IMG/VR virus record: IMGVR_UViG_3300017963_000228
Coordinates: 1 to 64,000 of that record
Strand: one strand, 5' to 3'
DNA length: 64,000 bases
Source: a virus
The notes beneath the pieces are model-generated. The model did no database searches and was not told the origin of the DNA. It saw only the letters and a program-made list of their open reading frames with translations. A program made the translations under genes and the position numbers. Below, in pieces: positions 33,815 to 45,500 of this stretch; position 1 is the stretch's first letter; each line of letters opens with the position of its first letter.

Positions 33815-36800
33815 TTATAAATTCCGTTCATACCTTAAAAGAGTTGGTGAATATGGACGCCCACCAACGGGACCACGAAGAAGCAAATTAAAATAAGGTG
33901 CTGTACTGTAATCTGCTTCTTCTCCATAAGCTGAAAGAGAAACTGCTTTAATTCTAAGTAAAGGCTGATCATATTCGATTTGACTTCCTTCTGTTTGTGC
34001 TTGTTCTGCTGTCAAATCCACAAATTCAGAGGTTACTGGAAAAGAAAAAGTATTATAATTAGCTAATGTAATTAAAGGGTTTGTCCAATTTAAATAAGTA
34101 TCAGGGGCATCAACAGCATACTGTTCATCAGGAACTTCAACACATCGCACACATCCAATAAATTTATTATTAATTGTATCAATACCATTATAATAAATTA
34201 ATTCTTGATTTACCCAAATATAACCAGATGCGGGAAAAGTTCCCAACATTGTTGTTGAATCATATGGTATTTCCGTATAGATATATTCATAATTTTTTTC
34301 TTCACAATATTTACTAATTGTCTCAGCCATTACTGACGTTTCTGTTGTGCCTGTAGAACTAAAAATTACATTTGGTGTTACACTTGAACTAAAAGCAGTT
34401 CCAACAAATTGATCATTACCACCATCAATAGAACAATATATTTTAGCACCCAACCAAAAATTAGTTTCCACAGGACTATAAAAAGTAATATAAACTCGTT
34501 GAGTTACATAATCATAATAAGCAAAAAGTCTTCTTACATGAAATGGAATAATATTTGGACTCATATTTGTATTTAAGATACCGGATGAACCTGTTTGAAT
34601 ATGTATTTCAGAATAATCATTAAATATTTCCCTTTTATATTCTTCAAGAAGTAATTTACATTCAAAATCATCCCCAATTTCTTCTATACTTTTAATTCTA
34701 AATAATTTAATAAACCATCCGGTAACATTATGTGTTACTCCTACAATATCTCCAACGCACAGAGCATAACCAATTAAATCAGTATCAAAATTACAACTCC
34801 ATTCTATATAATTTTCATAATCTAAATAACGAAAAGCCATTCTACTTGCTTGTGTTGCACGACAAATTCCGCGCATATCCATTTGTTTAATATGTACATC
34901 TCCATCGTAAACATCTTGTCTATAATGATCACTTGCTTCCACAATATCTACATCATAACCTGTCATACGATTTGTAAACTCAACACGTACCTTATTAATT
35001 CTATCTACATTAGATTTTTTAAAATAAGAAAATGATCCTTCTTTAATATTTTGTTTTGAAATAAAAACTTCAACTCCATTAGGAGCATAAACTGGTAAAT
35101 CATCAGAAAGTCGTATGTAAGTACTTCCTTGTTCTATAATAATTATTTCATAATTAACATTATCAACTTTAATATAACCAATATCTCCTTTCCAGTAATC
35201 CTCTGGATAATCTTCAAAATTTATAAAAATAACATCATATTCATTAGAAAGAGCATTTGTAACAAAAGTGTTTTCATCAAATCCAAAATAAAATGAAACA
35301 GGTTCATTAGGTGTTGGAACTATAAGTCTATATGCCTTTAAATCATTATGACTATCGGGGCCACTAAAACCGGGACACCGATAAAACGCCCCTTGAAAAG
35401 TATCCAAAACTTCATCTATATAATCTTTCGCACTTTTTCTTTGTTCATAAGATTTTGAAAAAAGATATCGTCTTTCAACAATATCAAATGTACGTCCAGC
35501 ATAATTAATTTTAGCAGGAACATATTCTTGAATTTTATCATCTACATCTAAAGGAGTGTATAAACCTGTATAAGAATAATGAATAGGAGTGGTTGATTTA
35601 CTAATAATTGAACTAATAGCACCAACTGGATTAGCATCACACTGATAACTATAAACATGATTACCATCAACAGAACAAGCATATTTACAATTTCTTATTG
35701 TATAATTAAGAGAACCTTGTGTTACAGTACTTACTCTTGCCCTATCATTATTTCCATCTAAAGGATAAGCATATCCTGCTTTATTATATTCATTTGGGGG
35801 AAAATAGCACCAAGTTTCAAATTCACCACCAAGAGCATATGGAGGTCCGTTCTCATAAGAAAAAATTAATTTATTATCAAAATCAAATTTTCTTAAATTT
35901 GGACTATCTGTTCTGGTACTACGACTTTCTACATACATAGTCGTATAAAGTGGTCCCGTTGCCCAGCCACCTCTACGATACCATTTAACTAATCCTGCCA
36001 CATTAACACCTATAGCTAATGTAGAAGAATAATCTCCTTCTTCTGTACTTACAGGTTGATCTGCCGCAGGAAAAATACCTTGTGTTCCTAAATCCAGAAT
36101 ATATGCACCATTACTTGCATATGGTCCCAAATACTCATATAAAAGGGCATACCAACGCCATTGATAAGAATTTGATGCTAAATCAAAAACATATGCTTTT
36201 ACAGCACCCCTATAAACATGACCACTTAAATGAAGGTTTGTTCCTCCAAACTGACTTCTTCCTGCTCTATTATATGACTTTATCGAAAGATCACTTTTAT
36301 TAATTACAAGACCTAAATGGCGTTGAGTATTCGTTTGCATTATTAACCATGTAACAGCTATTTCAGAATCAGTAGATACCGAATGTATAGCCGAAGTTCC
36401 AGTATGTGGAATACAAATTTCAAATGCATCAGCGCCAGCATTATAAGCAAAAGGATAATTTTGATAAAGTTTTCCTAAATATGCCCCCGTATTTTTATTA
36501 AAACGTAAAACAACTAAACGTTCAAAACCATCAGCATGTAAAGAAGTATTAAACCAACTATTATATTCTAACACATTAAAACCAATATCCCAATCTATAA
36601 TTGGCAAATTATCTTCTTCTTCAAGTCGATTAAATAGATATTCGTAAAACCATTCATCTGTAGGATTATAATATCGATAATAATCTGAATCTGCCCCATC
36701 CCATCTATCATACACATCAGAAGAAAATGTAAAAAATATTTTATCTCCAACTACTGGATCACGATGTAATGAATCTGAACCAAAATCCACCCAAGAATTT

Positions 36801-38572
36801 CCTTCATCTGCAATAACAGTTAATGCTCTTGCTTCATACTCCCAATCTTGTGTCCATACTCCATCATAAGTTAATAAATAGGCACGATCATAATCCTCAT
36901 GCTGTTCTGGTACTATTTGAGGATTAAATATATCTGGTTTAACAACAATTACCCTATCTCTTGTACTTCCTTCACCCACATATCCCCAATCTGCTTGATA
37001 ACTTCTTTTTCTTGTAACACATACTTTATTTCCTACTTTTGGATAACACCCAAATTCTCCCTGTACATCTATATAAGTAGATGTTTGATGTATAACCTTT
37101 CTTCTTTCATAATGATTTTTTGTAAAATAAAACCATGTATAAGGTTCTTCCATATTAACCCAATAATTATCAGGGTATCCACTCCAATCGGCATAAATAC
37201 GATGAAGTGTACCATATACTGGATCTTCTATTAATTCTGCTTCTTCAGTCATATAACGATAATCATACATTATATTCCAAGACTGATATTCCCATCCAAA
37301 TACAAGAATTTCATCCCCAACAACTTCCATACTCTGACAATAAATGGGTGGAATAGCATTTGATACCTGATTTTGTCCGTTAATTGTTATTCGATTAGCA
37401 CGAATTACAGAATGAATTGTATTATCACTACGATCTAAATAAAAAATATCATATTCAAGAGAATAAGGCACATGATGTGTCTGCCAAACACTTCCTCCCC
37501 AATGATAATTTCTTCCTAAAAAGAAATACATATGATCAGGATTATCATCAATATCCTGTCTCCAAAATTTTTGACTATTATTATATCCTTTAGTTATATC
37601 ATCATAGTTTTTTTGAAGATCTTCTCCACCATATAAATATTCTTCTTCATTTAATAAATGATCATATTTAAAAAAACGTGGCAAACCATCATCATATACA
37701 GATTCAAATGTTAATGCATAAGAATAATCATTTTCGTTATCACGATAGGTAATCGAATATACTTTATTATTAGAATCTTTAAAAGCATAAGTACCACCTA
37801 AAGCACTATTACCTGTAACTTCAGTTTTAATATTAGGAAATTTATTATGAACATTACCAAGAACAGCATATTCTGGTTTTTCTAAGGAATACAAAAGAGT
37901 GCGTATGGTTTTTTGTGGTGCAGGGTCATTTATTATTCCTTCAAATTCAATAACATTATTATATGCATGATGCATATAACCATAAATTACATCCGTAGAA
38001 GAAGAATATTGATGAAAAATGGTGTAATGAGGAGTATCTGTATTGGCCTTTTGATATAAAAAATCATCCAAACGCATTAACATCCACCAATGTTTGCCAT
38101 CAAACCATGTATTATTTACAATACCTCCATCAACACTTGATAGACAAACAAAATGAGTTGTATATAAATTTGGTTCAATGGTTTGATCACTTCCAAAAAA
38201 CCCACCATCAATTTCTTCTACAAAAGTTTCTTCTAAAATACCACCATAATAACTTGCAGGATAAAGACCTGATTTTTGAACGTCTAACCAAATGCAATTA
38301 TTTGTTGAAATAAAAGTTCCTACCACAAAAGGTGCTGGAGATCCCTTAGTAATTTGTTCTGGACGAAGTAGTAAATTTGGAGCAACATTTTTGGCATCAT
38401 CTTTATTAAGCAAAAGACCTAACACTGAAACAAACATCATAATACCGGGGAAAGAACCAAGGTAATTAAAAAATTGATTAATACCTTGACCCATTCCTGC
38501 TCCGATAGAAGACATACTATCCATAACATATGGCTGAACAGTACCGCTTCCTTCACTAAAATTTGAAGTCAT
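33815..38572 (-). CDS. Large tail-tip hub/host-specificity protein (J-like), paralogue 1
   Basis: This 1585-residue protein starts with a hydrophobic, glycine-containing segment (FPGIMMFVSVLGLLL). The core shared with the neighbouring 750-residue paralogue lies at about 1190-1350: SNVDRINKVRVEFTNR, CRATQASRMAFRYLDYEN, and VGDIVGVTHNVTGW. These are marks of the J/GTA-type tail-tip family. Residues 150-1000 are a long aromatic-rich beta region absent from the smaller paralogue and probably exposed. It should sit at the distal tail end and contact the host. Confidence 0.78.
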   Translation of the reverse strand: MTSNFSEGSGTVQPYVMDSMSSIGAGMGQGINQFFNYLGSFPGIMMFVSVLGLLLNKDDAKNVAPNLLLRPEQITKGSPAPFVVGTFISTNNCIWLDVQKSGLYPASYYGGILEETFVEEIDGGFFGSDQTIEPNLYTTHFVCLSSVDGGIVNNTWFDGKHWWMLMRLDDFLYQKANTDTPHYTIFHQYSSSTDVIYGYMHHAYNNVIEFEGIINDPAPQKTIRTLLYSLEKPEYAVLGNVHNKFPNIKTEVTGNSALGGTYAFKDSNNKVYSITYRDNENDYSYALTFESVYDDGLPRFFKYDHLLNEEEYLYGGEDLQKNYDDITKGYNNSQKFWRQDIDDNPDHMYFFLGRNYHWGGSVWQTHHVPYSLEYDIFYLDRSDNTIHSVIRANRITINGQNQVSNAIPPIYCQSMEVVGDEILVFGWEYQSWNIMYDYRYMTEEAELIEDPVYGTLHRIYADWSGYPDNYWVNMEEPYTWFYFTKNHYERRKVIHQTSTYIDVQGEFGCYPKVGNKVCVTRKRSYQADWGYVGEGSTRDRVIVVKPDIFNPQIVPEQHEDYDRAYLLTYDGVWTQDWEYEARALTVIADEGNSWVDFGSDSLHRDPVVGDKIFFTFSSDVYDRWDGADSDYYRYYNPTDEWFYEYLFNRLEEEDNLPIIDWDIGFNVLEYNSWFNTSLHADGFERLVVLRFNKNTGAYLGKLYQNYPFAYNAGADAFEICIPHTGTSAIHSVSTDSEIAVTWLIMQTNTQRHLGLVINKSDLSIKSYNRAGRSQFGGTNLHLSGHVYRGAVKAYVFDLASNSYQWRWYALLYEYLGPYASNGAYILDLGTQGIFPAADQPVSTEEGDYSSTLAIGVNVAGLVKWYRRGGWATGPLYTTMYVESRSTRTDSPNLRKFDFDNKLIFSYENGPPYALGGEFETWCYFPPNEYNKAGYAYPLDGNNDRARVSTVTQGSLNYTIRNCKYACSVDGNHVYSYQCDANPVGAISSIISKSTTPIHYSYTGLYTPLDVDDKIQEYVPAKINYAGRTFDIVERRYLFSKSYEQRKSAKDYIDEVLDTFQGAFYRCPGFSGPDSHNDLKAYRLIVPTPNEPVSFYFGFDENTFVTNALSNEYDVIFINFEDYPEDYWKGDIGYIKVDNVNYEIIIIEQGSTYIRLSDDLPVYAPNGVEVFISKQNIKEGSFSYFKKSNVDRINKVRVEFTNRMTGYDVDIVEASDHYRQDVYDGDVHIKQMDMRGICRATQASRMAFRYLDYENYIEWSCNFDTDLIGYALCVGDIVGVTHNVTGWFIKLFRIKSIEEIGDDFECKLLLEEYKREIFNDYSEIHIQTGSSGILNTNMSPNIIPFHVRRLFAYYDYVTQRVYITFYSPVETNFWLGAKIYCSIDGGNDQFVGTAFSSSVTPNVIFSSTGTTETSVMAETISKYCEEKNYEYIYTEIPYDSTTMLGTFPASGYIWVNQELIYYNGIDTINNKFIGCVRCVEVPDEQYAVDAPDTYLNWTNPLITLANYNTFSFPVTSEFVDLTAEQAQTEGSQIEYDQPLLRIKAVSLSAYGEEADYSTAPYFNLLLRGPVGGRPYSPTLLRYERNL

Positions 38573-38591
38573 TATATTTTCCTAAAAAACT

Positions 38592-40844
38592 TTATGAAAT
38601 AATAATAGAATCTTCTGGTGCTGTATCAAAATCAGCTTCAATACCAACTATATTTTGTGATACAGCTTTAATATACCATGTACTTCCAACATCAGAAGCA
38701 TCAAAGGTTATATAACTATACATATTAGATCGTTTGTTATGACAATATTCGGTATCTGCATGAGAAGCAGCATTACTTCCTCTGGTACATCCCTCAAATT
38801 GATCTAATGTATCATTAATAGATGTATAAGAGATTAATTCATCTTCAATCCAAAATTCTCCTGAATCTGGAAATGTTCCATAAATAGTACTTAAATCGTA
38901 AGGAATAGAAGTTTGAACATCATCAATACCACCCGTTGCCAATTTTACACTTGAGGTAACAGATGATAATACTTTTTCTGCATTATACTCACCACTAACT
39001 CCCTTTTTTATGTAAATCATTGCACCATAAAACCAATTTTGATTTTCTGGTCTTTTAAAACAAATATACAGAATATTATTTGTTTCATCCTGAACAACAT
39101 GTAATCTTTCCACATGAGCAGGGGATGAATAAACAGATGGAATCATATATCCACTTGTTTCATATAGTTGTTGTGGTATTTCATCATCAAAAATAGTTCG
39201 ATCATATTCCATACAATTTATTTTTATTTCATCACTTTCTATTTCTTCTAAAGAAATAATTCTAAATTCTTTTCGTACCCATCCAGTTGTTGAATGAGAA
39301 ATCCCAATAATATCTCCAACTTTATAAAAGTAACCAACTAAATCCGTAGAGAATTCACAAAACCAACGCATACCCCTACCAGCATCACAATAATATTTTG
39401 CTAAACGAATTGCTTGTGATCTTCTTTTTACGCCAGCACAACGTATTTGTTGAGTTTTGTCATCTTCATTTTCAACTTCCAAATATGGATCTGGTGATTC
39501 CCATTCAACAACATCCCACTGATATTCGTTTGTATTACCTGAAACTAAATCTTTAAAATTTCTATTAATAAATTCAACTCTGCAAATTTTTACAATATCT
39601 AATTTAGATGTTTTACTAAAATTAAAAGTACCTTCTTTTATATTATCTTTTCTAATTGTAAAAGTTTCATTGGTAGGTGCAGAAGGAAGACTATCAATCA
39701 AATCAACATAATCTGTTCCCATTGTATTAATCGTAAATTCATATTCTATTCCACCCAATGTAATTTTTCCAACTTCTCCTTCCCAATAACCTAAAGGTTC
39801 TGTAAAAGCGGAACTAACATAAATACGATCAACAGTGCTTGACCCTGTAGCCGTAAAAGTTTCCTCATGTTCGTCACTAAAATATCCTTGTACTTCTTCT
39901 AAATCATTTTCAATAATAATATAAATTTTACCTTGACACCACGTAAGAATACCACGACATGTCATTAAAATATCTCTTACAAAATCATATCCTTTTGCTC
40001 TTGTATCAAGATAGTTTGAATAACGAAATCGTGGTTCCTGTATTGTGCTTCCTTCTTCATTTACATAAGAAACTATTTCATCACAATAATCAGCCGCAAT
40101 TTTCCAAGAAGAATCTACAGTATCAGGATCACCATCAAACCAAGCAGAATCAATAGCAGCACCTACTCTTGTATCCGTTAAAAAATGGTACAAAACCCTA
40201 ACTGGATTTGCATCTTCTTCTCCAGATTCAGTAAGAAATGCTTTCACTTCAGCAGAAAAAGAAGGTACATTATTAAAATACCCACCATCAAAAAAAGCAT
40301 AAACATATGAATATGTCGTATAAATATAAGGAATAGCAGGGGCAGCAGATCCAGAAAGAAAGGAATCTATAGAAGGATCTACAGTTTGACTATTAGTTCC
40401 TAAATAAGATCGAATAGTAAAATATTGGTCATCTTGAATATTTTCACCAATTGTTTTTTCATTAATCCAATATTTTAAAAATTCAATTGCTGGACCCTCA
40501 CAATGGGCAATAGCAAATTCCATCCACATTTGAGGGGTATACTCTGGATTCTTTTTACTTCCTCCTTCATCCATTTGCACACCCATATCACCTAACCACA
40601 AACAACCTCCATGTAATTTACATTGTCCATATGCTAATGTAACTGGAGCATTACGAATATAGGTGTTAATCCCAACATCTCCTAAAGGTGGAGGATTAGG
40701 AGCAGGGGGAGGATCAATCCAACCACCAATCATACCACCGATAGCCATACCCTGCATAGCACCGGGAAAATTTCCAATAACACCACCAATAATAGCACCA
40801 GCAACACTTCCAACAATTTGCCCCGTTGTCATATCACCAGACAT
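38592..40844 (-). CDS. Tail-tip hub protein (J-like), paralogue 2
   Basis: The N-terminus is a glycine-zipper-like hydrophobic stretch (GAIIGGVIGNFPGAMQGMAI) followed by proline-rich PPPAPNPPPLGD. The J-like core follows: FNFSKTSKLDIVKICRVEF, then RSQAIRLAKYYCDAGRGM, and VGDIIGISHSTTGWVRKEF. The 750-residue length is close to usual tail-tip proteins. It overlaps the NlpC/P60-like gene by 11 bases. It is likely the hub itself, with the 1585-residue paralogue as a second, enlarged copy. Confidence 0.78.
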   Translation of the reverse strand: MSGDMTTGQIVGSVAGAIIGGVIGNFPGAMQGMAIGGMIGGWIDPPPAPNPPPLGDVGINTYIRNAPVTLAYGQCKLHGGCLWLGDMGVQMDEGGSKKNPEYTPQMWMEFAIAHCEGPAIEFLKYWINEKTIGENIQDDQYFTIRSYLGTNSQTVDPSIDSFLSGSAAPAIPYIYTTYSYVYAFFDGGYFNNVPSFSAEVKAFLTESGEEDANPVRVLYHFLTDTRVGAAIDSAWFDGDPDTVDSSWKIAADYCDEIVSYVNEEGSTIQEPRFRYSNYLDTRAKGYDFVRDILMTCRGILTWCQGKIYIIIENDLEEVQGYFSDEHEETFTATGSSTVDRIYVSSAFTEPLGYWEGEVGKITLGGIEYEFTINTMGTDYVDLIDSLPSAPTNETFTIRKDNIKEGTFNFSKTSKLDIVKICRVEFINRNFKDLVSGNTNEYQWDVVEWESPDPYLEVENEDDKTQQIRCAGVKRRSQAIRLAKYYCDAGRGMRWFCEFSTDLVGYFYKVGDIIGISHSTTGWVRKEFRIISLEEIESDEIKINCMEYDRTIFDDEIPQQLYETSGYMIPSVYSSPAHVERLHVVQDETNNILYICFKRPENQNWFYGAMIYIKKGVSGEYNAEKVLSSVTSSVKLATGGIDDVQTSIPYDLSTIYGTFPDSGEFWIEDELISYTSINDTLDQFEGCTRGSNAASHADTEYCHNKRSNMYSYITFDASDVGSTWYIKAVSQNIVGIEADFDTAPEDSIIIS

Positions 40845-41298
40845 ATTTTATATCCTTATGCTTTAAAAAATAAGCAAACCTTTTATAATAACCAGAAGAA
40901 TGTAAATCTTCTAAATGAACTCCACGTAATCTACGAATTCGTGAACTACTGGCATGAATAAATTGGTTTTCATTAATCATTATACCAACATGATTTACTG
41001 GAACATCTTTACCAAATAGTCGAAAAGTTATTAAACATCCTTTTAAATAATCTGAAACTATTTCAAAACCACCAAAATTTGTTAATCCATTTAAAAGTCT
41101 TTCCCCTTGATACTTTTTATCTTTCCACCACGTAGGAGGATATGAAAGACCATCATTACGAACTAAAGATAACCCAGCCCTACTATGAGATAAATACACA
41201 AGACCCAAACAATCTAAACCAATTGTAGATCGTCCATAATGACAAAATGGAATTCCAATAAGTTTCTTGGTTTCCTGTACAATTCTTTCAGAATCCAA
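40834..41298 (-). CDS. NlpC/P60-type tail-tip protein (lambda K-like)
   Basis: Catalytic-type residues are visible: Cys 30 in GLDCLGLVYL, His 103 in VNHVGIMINE, and His 115 in FIHASS. This is the papain-like NlpC/P60 fold used by lambda gpK and relatives, which associate with the tail tip and may cut peptidoglycan at entry. The position between the L-like and J-like genes matches lambda order. Confidence 0.82.
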   Translation of the reverse strand: MDSERIVQETKKLIGIPFCHYGRSTIGLDCLGLVYLSHSRAGLSLVRNDGLSYPPTWWKDKKYQGERLLNGLTNFGGFEIVSDYLKGCLITFRLFGKDVPVNHVGIMINENQFIHASSSRIRRLRGVHLEDLHSSGYYKRFAYFLKHKDIKYVW

Positions 41299-41312
41299 TT
41301 TATTCTCTCTAA

Positions 41313-42143
41313 TTATATTATGGGTTGTTTTGGAACGTGAGGATAACCACCGTAGTTATTATAATTATTAAATATGTTTTGACAGGCATCTGGATTTTTA
41401 GCACACAGTTTTTGAATTTTTATTTCTGTACCAGATGTAATTGTATAGCCAAATGGGATTCTAACAGTAACACTATTTGTATCATTAGAAAGAACTGGAC
41501 GTACATCTCCAGCATATTCCCCATCCATAATTTCAACATATCCCGGCACATAATAATCGGTACTATGAGCATGATTGCAAGAAAGTGTGGTTCCATCAGA
41601 TTGAGCAGTTAATACTACAGTATCATTATAATTGTTAATATTTATATCACATTGATTTGGTGTTCCAAATAACCAATTACATCCAATTTGATAAACACGT
41701 TTAGGAAACTCACGGTCCAATAAAGGTAAGGGTCTTAATGTCATGGTAAGCCAGTGTTCATCTCCTTTAGGAGCATCTAACAATCCATAAAAAATTGGAA
41801 CTGTTCCTGCAACATTATAACCTCCAGAAAAAGGATATCCAAAAACAAGTTCAATCATACACCAACGATTATCATATAAACCTTTCATTACATCTTGTTT
41901 AAATGATAGATTAACATTATCAAGTCCAATTTCAACTTCATTCATTACAGTTCCTTCTTCAGATTTAATTGTAGACCTTTTTATAGCCAACGCAGTATAT
42001 TCATCAATATCTTCGTTGTTAGCTATAAAATATGTATCCCAAGAAGGATATGAGGAATTAATACAAAAACGATATCCTGTCCAAACCACAGTGGATTTTT
42101 TAAAAAAATATGGAAGTAAATTAGAATTTATTTCTTTAGGCAT
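41313..42143 (-). CDS. Minor tail protein L-like (DUF2163 type)
   Basis: The C-terminal part has paired cysteines at 155 and 165 (CNWLFGTPNQC) and at 247 and 254 (LCAKNPDAC), ending NIFNNYNNYGGYPHVPKQP. The same arrangement is found in lambda gpL, where four cysteines bind an iron-sulfur cluster, and in DUF2163 tail proteins. It should help close the tail tip between tape measure and hub. It overlaps the M-like gene by one base. Confidence 0.75.
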   Translation of the reverse strand: MPKEINSNLLPYFFKKSTVVWTGYRFCINSSYPSWDTYFIANNEDIDEYTALAIKRSTIKSEEGTVMNEVEIGLDNVNLSFKQDVMKGLYDNRWCMIELVFGYPFSGGYNVAGTVPIFYGLLDAPKGDEHWLTMTLRPLPLLDREFPKRVYQIGCNWLFGTPNQCDININNYNDTVVLTAQSDGTTLSCNHAHSTDYYVPGYVEIMDGEYAGDVRPVLSNDTNSVTVRIPFGYTITSGTEIKIQKLCAKNPDACQNIFNNYNNYGGYPHVPKQPII

Positions 42144-42502
42144 TACGGTAGTTCCTCCAAAAACGTAATTTCAAAATTCCATATATTATTCATACCAGCA
42201 ACATGAGTGTAGCTAAAACTTTCATAAGTTACGTAATATGGACTTCCACCAGTACTATCAAACCATGCTGGAGTAACAGTCCAATTAAAAGGAGTTAATC
42301 CTGCCGTCTGACCTGTATAATGAGCAAGAATTGCATCCTTTTCAGCATTTGTTCTACCACGAATTTCAATAGACCAACGACTTTGTGGTAGAGAAGATTT
42401 TAACCTTCTTTTAATTCTCCATCCCTCCATTTTTGTTTGAATAATATTATAAACTGGAGGTTCAGGATTAAAACTATGAATTTCAAATGTAAAATCAGCC
42501 AT
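42143..42502 (-). CDS. Minor tail protein M-like
   Basis: This 119-residue protein has the features of Phage_min_tail/DUF2460-type proteins: EGWRIKRRLKSSLPQSRWSI, an HYTGQTAGLTPFNW segment, and a final FEITFLEEL. It lies directly after the tape measure gene, as lambda M lies after H. Likely a structural tail-tip ring component. Confidence 0.75.
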   Translation of the reverse strand: MADFTFEIHSFNPEPPVYNIIQTKMEGWRIKRRLKSSLPQSRWSIEIRGRTNAEKDAILAHYTGQTAGLTPFNWTVTPAWFDSTGGSPYYVTYESFSYTHVAGMNNIWNFEITFLEELP

Positions 42503-45500
42503 TACATACCCCTCCGTACCATACTACGAATATTTTTATTATTTCTAAAAGATTTAGCAATGCTTGCTTCAATTACACTTTGATTCTGCATAATAAATTC
42601 AACTCCGGTACGAGTATCGATAGCATTAAGATTCAATGGCATCTGAAAAATAACCTGTTGAGAAGAACCACCCATATCTTTAGCTCTTTCAAACCATTCG
42701 CTAACAGGTGTTACCATTTCAGATTTACCATTCTTAGCAAATTCATATGTCTTTCCAGTTTTCATACCCTTACCAACAACAGGTTCCGTAATCATACCAC
42801 CAGTATCAAATAAACTAAAACCTCCTCCTAAACCACTTCCACCACCAAAGTATGAAGTAACAAACCCTAATGCTGTTTTTACATAACCCATGATATCACT
42901 ACCACCACCACCGCCGCCACCACTTCCACTTCCACCACCAAAAAGACCACCAACAAAATCAAAGATTCCTCCAAATAAATCTTTACCTCCTTGTACAACC
43001 CCACTTGCTAAAGTTGTTACAACTTTTCCTATCCATCCAAAAACTTCAGAAAATCCATTTTTTAATCTTGAATTAGTTTCCCCAACATTTTCTTCTATAA
43101 CAGCAGTACTTTCCTTTACGGCTTCCGTAACTTTAGTTTGTTGTGCTGCCATCATAGCTCTTGTATTTTCCGTATAACCAACTATAATTACGGGAACTGG
43201 ATTAGAAAAAGTATTCCCTAATCCAGATTTATTTTCTATAATAGATTTTTCTCTACCTTTTTCTCCAATTTTACCCAAGGCAACCGCAGCAGAACCAACT
43301 TGTTCAATATTCGTTGGTGGAGCATTCATAGTTGCTGTTCCTGCTCCAGATCCTAATTTATCCATTAAATTATCAACAACGAGTCTTTTAATGGATGCTT
43401 TTACCATATCTCTTACAATAGATTCCCAAAGGGATTTCATCGATTCGCCAAAATTTTCAAAATCCAAAACAAGATCAGTGAGAGAATCAGACAATCCATC
43501 AGCCCAATTCTTACTCATTTCAATCATGTCATTCCAAAGTGGATGTTGCTTTTTCCACAATTCTTCTTCAAATGTTTTTTGAATTTGAATAAATTCAGCT
43601 TGCAAAGCAGCAGAATATCTTTGAGCATTCTCAGCACCTTCTTTCCAATTACCCGCATCATCTTTCCATTTAGCATCAATTTCTTCCATTTGAGACTGAT
43701 AATTAATCAATGCTTTTTGCTGCTCAACATGTAATTGAAGCACTTCTCCTTCAAGTTGTTTAATCGGACTATAACTATTTACCAAACGAGAAGCTTGAGC
43801 ATTTTGAGCATCAAGTATTTTTAAACTTGCTTCTCTTGTTTGATTAATTTTTTCTAATTCAATTCGTTCTTTCTTTGCATTCATTACACCTTGCAGAGCT
43901 AACAGTTTATCATCTTCACTGAGTTCTTCATTAGCTCTTATTTTTTGACTGAGCTTATCCATCTCAGCATTTATTTCTTCATAAGGATTCATGACCTTAT
44001 GAGAATTAATGGTGTTAAAAAGCTCAATTAATTCTTCTTTATATTCTCTGGCGTCTTGAAGCTGGCGTTTCATAAAACCAAGATCCAATGCTTTCATCAA
44101 TGAATCAGCATTTTCTCTGGCAATCTCATTTGTATGGGTCATCTCAATGATTCGTTCTTCCATCAAGGTTTTCCACTTATTCGTTTTATCTTCCCTTGTT
44201 TCAGGACGATCATAGAGTTCAGTCATCAGTACATTAAACTGACGTTTTGCTTGAGCATATGCTTTTGTTTCTTTTTCATTTAAATCTTCAAGAGCTTTAT
44301 GACGTTTCTCTGCTGCTGCTTTTTCTACATATTCTATTTGAGCAAGGTATTCTTTAAAACCCTGAATTTGAGTAGCAAGAACTTTTTGTTCCCCAGCACC
44401 CAAACCAATACCCGCTTCATATGCACTTTGTAAAAATGCAATATTTTCTTTAAGTTTTCTTTTTGTTTCATCTAATCCTTCAACATCAATTTCATACTGA
44501 ACTTGAATTTTTTCTTTGTCTGATGCTGCGGCTTTTCTAAGCTCTTTAAATTTAGTACCAAGTTTACCCATTTCTTCAGCCATATTACTAAATGGATGTG
44601 GAATGGTTTTAAGTTTACCCAACTCTGTTTGTTTTTTAGCAGTTTTATCTAATGCTTTATATGCATTTTCAATTGATTTATTAATATCCTTCCAAATTTG
44701 GGGTATTTCAGCTAATTTACTCTTAAAATCGCCTGTAAGTGAATCAGAATTTTTTATAGCAGCATAAAACTGATCTACACCACTTTTAATTACTGGCATT
44801 TGCCATGTAGCGATACCATACAGAATATCACCCATTGCTTTAAACATGCTAAGAATAAATCGTACTCCAGTAGACCATCCTTCTGTTAATGCTTGAATTA
44901 CTGTCATCCATGAACGAATAATACCAAGAACCCGCATTATACCTTCAAAAACAACTCCTACTAATTTCATCTCTCCTTGAAACTTATTTGCATTATCAGA
45001 CAAACCACCAAACAAAGTAGTAAATATAGAACTAATTACACTTAATTCAGAAACAATTGTTTTGATTAAACCCCATATGGTCATAGTCACCTGTTGTACA
45101 GTTTCCATTGCCATACCAAGTCCAGTAGCAATTTCTTTACCTCTTTCTGTAAGCTGTAATCCCTTATCTGTTACTGTAGCTATAGATTCTGCCAAATTAA
45201 AAAGTTTTTCAGAAATTTCCACTAAAGTATATTCAGCACCAATACGTTGAATTAATCCCCAAATCGCTTTTAATCTATTTATTACTGCACCAAATTCTTT
45301 TTCCATTCTGCGGTTCATTTCATCAAATGGACGAAGTGCATCAGCTAAAGCATCAATCATATTGACGCCTTCTTCTCTGGCATCTTTAATTACCTGTTGA
45401 ATATCAATTCCGATAAATTTAAACATCATTGCTAATTGGTCTGTAGCTCTTTGTCTTCCAGCAATAATAGCATAAAGTTCCTGACGCATCTGTACACCAG

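Noticed and set aside
40663-40866. Proline/isoleucine-rich + strand protein
   Set aside because: It is the complement of the glycine-zipper start of the tail-tip hub gene.
42890-43177. Proline-rich + strand protein
   Set aside because: It is the complement of the glycine-rich linker and end of the tape measure gene.
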